From positions 1 to 64,000 of the forward strand of contig JAHFED010000024.1 in NCBI GenBank assembly GCA_023248635.1: a stretch of DNA of 64,000 nt, written 5' to 3'. The DNA comes from Myxococcales bacterium. Lineage in GTDB: Bacteria; Myxococcota; UBA727; VGSZ01. The translations under genes and the position numbers were made by a program. Positions 61,123 through 64,000 of the stretch are shown piece after piece; position 1 is the first letter of the stretch, and each line of letters begins with the position of its first letter. A model generated the notes under the pieces. The model did not search any database and was not told where the DNA came from. It saw only the letters and a list, made by a program, of their open reading frames with translations.

Positions 61123-62670
61123 ATGAGCGAGCCCCCCGATCCGCCCCAGTCCCCTCCCCCCGACGAGCTCGAGCTCGAGGCCCAGGCCTCGGTGCACCAC
61201 GAGCACCGCGACGACGACGACGACGACGACGACGAAGCCCTGGTCCCGCTGGGGGATGTGCTGCTGGCCTTGGATCGCGAGCGCCAACAAGCAGCCCAAG
61301 AGACCGCCAGCGATCTCCTGCGCCGTACCCGCACGCCCCCCCACGCCATGGACGCCGAACGCGCGGTGCTCGGAGCCCTGCTGCTCGAGCCCTCGAGCTA
61401 CGAAGCCGTCGTCGACGAAGGGCTGCGGGCCGAGCATTTCTACCGCCCCCACCACGGCACCATCTTTCGCGTCATCGCCGAGCTGCACGCCAAAGCCGAA
61501 CCCATCGACACCCTCACCGTCGTCGACGAATTGCTGCGCAAAGGACAGCTCGACGCCGTCGGCGGCGCCGCCGGCATCTCTCAGCTCGAAGCCCTCTTGC
61601 CGACTGCTGCCCACGTTGGCGCCTATGCGCGGCTCGTGCGCGACAAGTCGGTGCTGCGCCAGCTGATCGAAAACGCCACCAACGTCGTGCAATCGGCCTA
61701 CGCCCAAGATCGCACCGTCGTCGAAATCCTCGACGAGGCCGAGCGCAAGATCCTCGAGATCTCACAGGGGAACTCGAAGAAGTCCGTCATTCCCATGCGC
61801 GAGCTGGTGCGACGGGCGACCCAGGCGCTGGAAAAAGCTTTCAACAACAAGAGCGTCGTCACCGGCATCGCCACCGGCTTCAAGCAGCTCGACTACATGA
61901 CCTCAGGCTTTCAACCAGGCGAGCTGATCATCGTCGCCGCTCGGCCTTCGATGGGCAAGACCGCCTTCACCCTCAACGTCGCGGCCCATGTCGCCACGCG
62001 CTTGCAGAAGCCGGTGATGTTCTTCTCTCTCGAAATGGGCGCCGACCAACTGGTGCAACGGCTCGTCGGCAGCGAAGCACGCATCGACATCTCCAACATC
62101 CGCCGCGGCTTCATTCAGAACCATGAGTGGAGCAAGCTCGCCGAAGCCGCCGGCCGCCTGAGCGAGGCCTCGCTCTTCATCGACGAGACGCCGTCGATCA
62201 CCGTCACCGAGATGCGCAACAAATGCCGTCGACAAGTCGCAGAGACCGGGCTCTCCATGGTCGTCGTCGACTACTTGCAGCTCATGCAGGGACCCACGGG
62301 GTACGACAACAAGGCCACCGAGGTCGGCGAGATTTCCAAGGGACTCAAGACCATCGCCCGTGAGCTCAACGTGCCGGTGGTCGCGCTCTCGCAGCTGAAC
62401 CGCGGGGTCGAGAGCCGCACCGACAAGCGCCCCATGATGTCGGACTTGCGCGAATCAGGAGCCATTGAACAAGACGCCGACGTCATCGCATTCTTATATC
62501 GCGAGGAATATTACTCCAAGGACAAGACCCCCGAAGACAAGCTCGGCGTCGCCGAGGTCATCATCGCGAAGCACCGCAATGGACCCACCGGCGCCATCGA
62601 GCTGCGCTTTTTCAGCAACATTACGCGCTTCGAAAATTTGGATCGAGAGCACGACGAATATGCACCCTGA
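61123..62670 (+). CDS. dnaB: Replicative DNA helicase DnaB
   Basis: A 515-aa RecA-fold hexameric helicase. The N-terminal domain has PPHAMDAERAVLGALLLEP; the linker is followed by VVTGIATGFKQLDYMTSGF and the Walker A AARPSMGKTAFTLN (about 270-283). Walker B is VVVDYLQLMQG, with the SQLNRGVE and SDLRESGAIEQDADV motifs, and the C-terminal EVIIAKHRNGPTG is typical. It has an unusual acidic extension at the N-terminus: about 60 residues with Pro runs and eight consecutive Asp (near residues 30-37). GGAGG at 61111-61115 supports ATG 61123. dnaC or DciA is not adjacent. Confidence 0.95.
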   Translation: MSEPPDPPQSPPPDELELEAQASVHHEHRDDDDDDDDEALVPLGDVLLALDRERQQAAQETASDLLRRTRTPPHAMDAERAVLGALLLEPSSYEAVVDEGLRAEHFYRPHHGTIFRVIAELHAKAEPIDTLTVVDELLRKGQLDAVGGAAGISQLEALLPTAAHVGAYARLVRDKSVLRQLIENATNVVQSAYAQDRTVVEILDEAERKILEISQGNSKKSVIPMRELVRRATQALEKAFNNKSVVTGIATGFKQLDYMTSGFQPGELIIVAARPSMGKTAFTLNVAAHVATRLQKPVMFFSLEMGADQLVQRLVGSEARIDISNIRRGFIQNHEWSKLAEAAGRLSEASLFIDETPSITVTEMRNKCRRQVAETGLSMVVVDYLQLMQGPTGYDNKATEVGEISKGLKTIARELNVPVVALSQLNRGVESRTDKRPMMSDLRESGAIEQDADVIAFLYREEYYSKDKTPEDKLGVAEVIIAKHRNGPTGAIELRFFSNITRFENLDREHDEYAP

Positions 62671-62690
62671 CGACGAATCCTCGTTCAGGG
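62665..62690. terminator. Hairpin overlapping both stop codons of convergent genes
   Basis: CCCTGA / TCAGGG with an inner ACGA / TCGT stem and ATCC loop. It contains the TGA of dnaB and the stop of the minus-strand gene. There is no T-tract. It may act as a bidirectional terminator. Confidence 0.4.
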
Positions 62691-64000
62691 CAGGGCCTTC
62701 TCCAGGGCCTCGAGGTCGGTGAGGCGGGGTGGGCAGAAGCCCGAGATGCGCTCGAGCTTGCCGATGGTCTCGGTGCCGAGCTCCTTCATGGGGTTGAGGC
62801 CGAGCAGGGCCTTTTGCAGCAGCTCCCGATCCGCAGCCGACGTCGACGGCGCTGCCACCACGATGTCCTGCGGGGATCGCCCGGTCAGCAGGAGCACGCG
62901 GGCGCGGCCCACCGGCACTCCCGCGCGATCGGCGGCGAGATAACCGCCGGAATAGGTCGCCGCCGCCACGCAGACGCCGGCGGTCAGGTCCTTCAACACC
63001 TGGGTGTGATTGCCAGAAAAGTGGGTGATGACGTCGACGTCGGGATCGAGGCCGGCTTCTCTGAGCTTCTGGCGCGGCAGAATGAAGCCCGTCGTCGACT
63101 TCGGGTTGACGAAACAGAAGACCTTGCCCTTGAGGTTCTGCAGCGTGCCGACCTCGCTGTCGTCGCGCACCAAGAGCACGCCGTCGGAACCGCTGCTGCC
63201 GTCGACGAGCTTGGTCGCCAGCGGGACCAGCCCTGGCATCGCGCGCCGGGCGGTCAAAAAGAGATAGGGCGGCAACACGGCGAAGCCCGCGCCGCCGTCT
63301 TTGAGGATGGCGGCCGTCCCGTCGTAGCTGGGTTGCACTCGGATCTCGACGGGGCGGTGGGTGCTGCGCTCGAGCAGGTCCTTGAGAGGGGGCAGCTCGG
63401 TGTCGAGCAGCGTGGGGTCAACGGTGGGCGGCCAGGCAATCACCAGCGGCTTTCCAGACACCGCCGGCGCCCTCAACCAGGGCAACCCCACCAACAAGAC
63501 CGTGACAACGACGGCGCAGGAGCAGGCTGCGATCAGCACCGCGGTCAACGCCTGTCGCTTGGACGACGACGACGATTGGGGCTGCGGCTCCACGAGCAAG
63601 GTCGCCGCCGACGTCAGCGCGGCGTCTGGCGGGGGCTTCTTGCGTCCGTTGACGGTGTCGGTGTCGATGCCGGGGCCGTCGGCGCTGACCAAGGGATGCT
63701 GGGCGTTGGTCGGCAGCGTCGGCGGTTTGTCGACGACGGTGGAGTCGTTTTCGCCGAGGCCCGTGCCCGTCGTCGTCGCACTCGTGCGCTCGGCGGCGGC
63801 CTTGACGAAACCGTCGCGGCGGGAGGCGAGCTCGGGCCCCAACAGCGGCTGCACGAAGGCGGCGACGGCATCGCTCGAGGTGTCAAGACCGCGCGAGGCA
63901 TCCAGGACTGCGAGCCGAAAGGCTTCGGCGGTCTGGAACCGATGTTCCTTCTTCACCTGCAGGGCTTTTTCGATGGCCGCGACGAGGAGGGTCGGGATGT
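62685..64000 (-). CDS. Ser/Thr protein kinase fused to a PhnD-like substrate-binding domain (partial)
   Basis: Only the C-terminal part is in the window; the frame is open to the right edge. The right end reads LLVAAIEKALQVKKEHRFQT and AEAFRLAVLDA, the last helices of a Pkn2-type Ser/Thr kinase domain. A low-complexity juxtamembrane region follows, then a membrane helix (ALTAVLIAACSCAVVVTVLL). Outside is a PhnD/phosphonate-type ligand-binding domain (RVQPSYDGTAAILKDGGAGF, FVNPKSTTGFILPRQKL, FSGNHTQVLKDLTAGVC). A kinase that senses a ligand through a PBP fold is inferred. The stop at 62685 converges with dnaB. Confidence 0.8.
   Translation of the reverse strand, partial: IPTLLVAAIEKALQVKKEHRFQTAEAFRLAVLDASRGLDTSSDAVAAFVQPLLGPELASRRDGFVKAAAERTSATTTGTGLGENDSTVVDKPPTLPTNAQHPLVSADGPGIDTDTVNGRKKPPPDAALTSAATLLVEPQPQSSSSSKRQALTAVLIAACSCAVVVTVLLVGLPWLRAPAVSGKPLVIAWPPTVDPTLLDTELPPLKDLLERSTHRPVEIRVQPSYDGTAAILKDGGAGFAVLPPYLFLTARRAMPGLVPLATKLVDGSSGSDGVLLVRDDSEVGTLQNLKGKVFCFVNPKSTTGFILPRQKLREAGLDPDVDVITHFSGNHTQVLKDLTAGVCVAAATYSGGYLAADRAGVPVGRARVLLLTGRSPQDIVVAAPSTSAADRELLQKALLGLNPMKELGTETIGKLERISGFCPPRLTDLEALEKALP

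Noticed and set aside
61150-61349. N-terminal part of a longer minus-strand membrane protein
   Set aside because: This stretch is a Ser-rich antisense of the Asp-rich DnaB extension. The GTG at 61073 gives a signal-like start.

Overview
The window is GC-rich DNA from what looks like a Myxococcota or deltaproteobacterial-type chromosome. This rests on several traits. Secreted proteins and lipoproteins carry Gly-Glu (GEGEGE) linkers. Two Cys-rich proteins end in MYXO-CTERM-like tails (Cys, hydrophobic segment, Arg cluster). There are also a MopE-type metal-binding motif, thrombospondin type-3 repeats, a zinc-ribbon/TPR protein, a Ser/Thr kinase fused to a substrate-binding domain, and a giant RHS lipoprotein. 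No phage, IS transposase, CRISPR-Cas or plasmid functions are visible. The genus cannot be named from sequence reading alone.

Layout. 1-2 kb: tRNA-modifying tcdA overlapping a crotonase. 2.0-2.5 kb: a 13-unit hairpin array. 2.6-8.4 kb: an RHS/YD-repeat lipoprotein with a 20-copy hexanucleotide tract. 8.6-16 kb: an unknown protein, a SprT-like peptidase, a lipoprotein frameshifted at an 11-C run, nadB, and an amidinotransferase-like pair. 16-22 kb: DnaJ-type co-chaperone, outer-membrane protein, c-type cytochrome, ATP-grasp enzyme. 22-32 kb: acyl-CoA synthetase, tandem clpP genes, DUF4178 protein, polA, OsmC, TPR protein, esterase. 32-35 kb: REC-histidine kinase divergent from a sigma-28-like factor and a response regulator. 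35-50 kb: spermidine-synthase-like transporter fusion, C45 peptidase, CoA-transferase subunit A, VWA membrane protein, two lipoproteins, a two-gene lysine-catabolic unit (ALDH7 plus DUF1338) and an OPT transporter. 50-53 kb: tRNA-Trp, secE, nusG, rplK, rplA. 53-64 kb: lipoproteins, a degenerate kinase, Cys-rich secreted proteins, a zinc-ribbon/TPR protein, dnaB, and a kinase/PhnD-like fusion cut by the window edge.

The most unusual content is a set of dispersed hairpin repeats. Three hairpin types share one architecture: a 9-10 bp stem that opens with TTC or TTT and closes with GAA or AAA, around a GCCA tetraloop. Type B has stem TTTG(A/C)GCCGT, type C has stem TTCAAGACGC, and type A contains a TTCATCGCC hairpin plus a second hairpin joined by an 11-nt linker. 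Types B and C form tandem arrays with about 10-nt spacers. Type B stems vary by paired changes that keep the helix. Copies fill most larger intergenic gaps, lie between genes of the secE-nusG-rplK-rplA cluster, and occur in frame inside proteins (TcdA C-terminus, OsmC N-terminus, CoA-transferase N-terminus, signal peptide of a TPR protein). Two further families occur: D (a short GC block) and E (a 90-225 bp block that starts exactly at the stop codon of two genes). No mobilising enzyme for any of them is in the window.

Functional links that can be supported: ALDH7 and the DUF1338 enzyme overlap by 8 bp and fit consecutive parts of lysine-to-2-hydroxyglutarate catabolism. The two ClpP subunits are 3 bp apart. 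The sigma factor and response regulator are co-directional with good ribosome binding sites and sit opposite a REC-kinase. secE-nusG-rplK-rplA keeps its usual order but ends in a strong terminator without rplJL-rpoBC.
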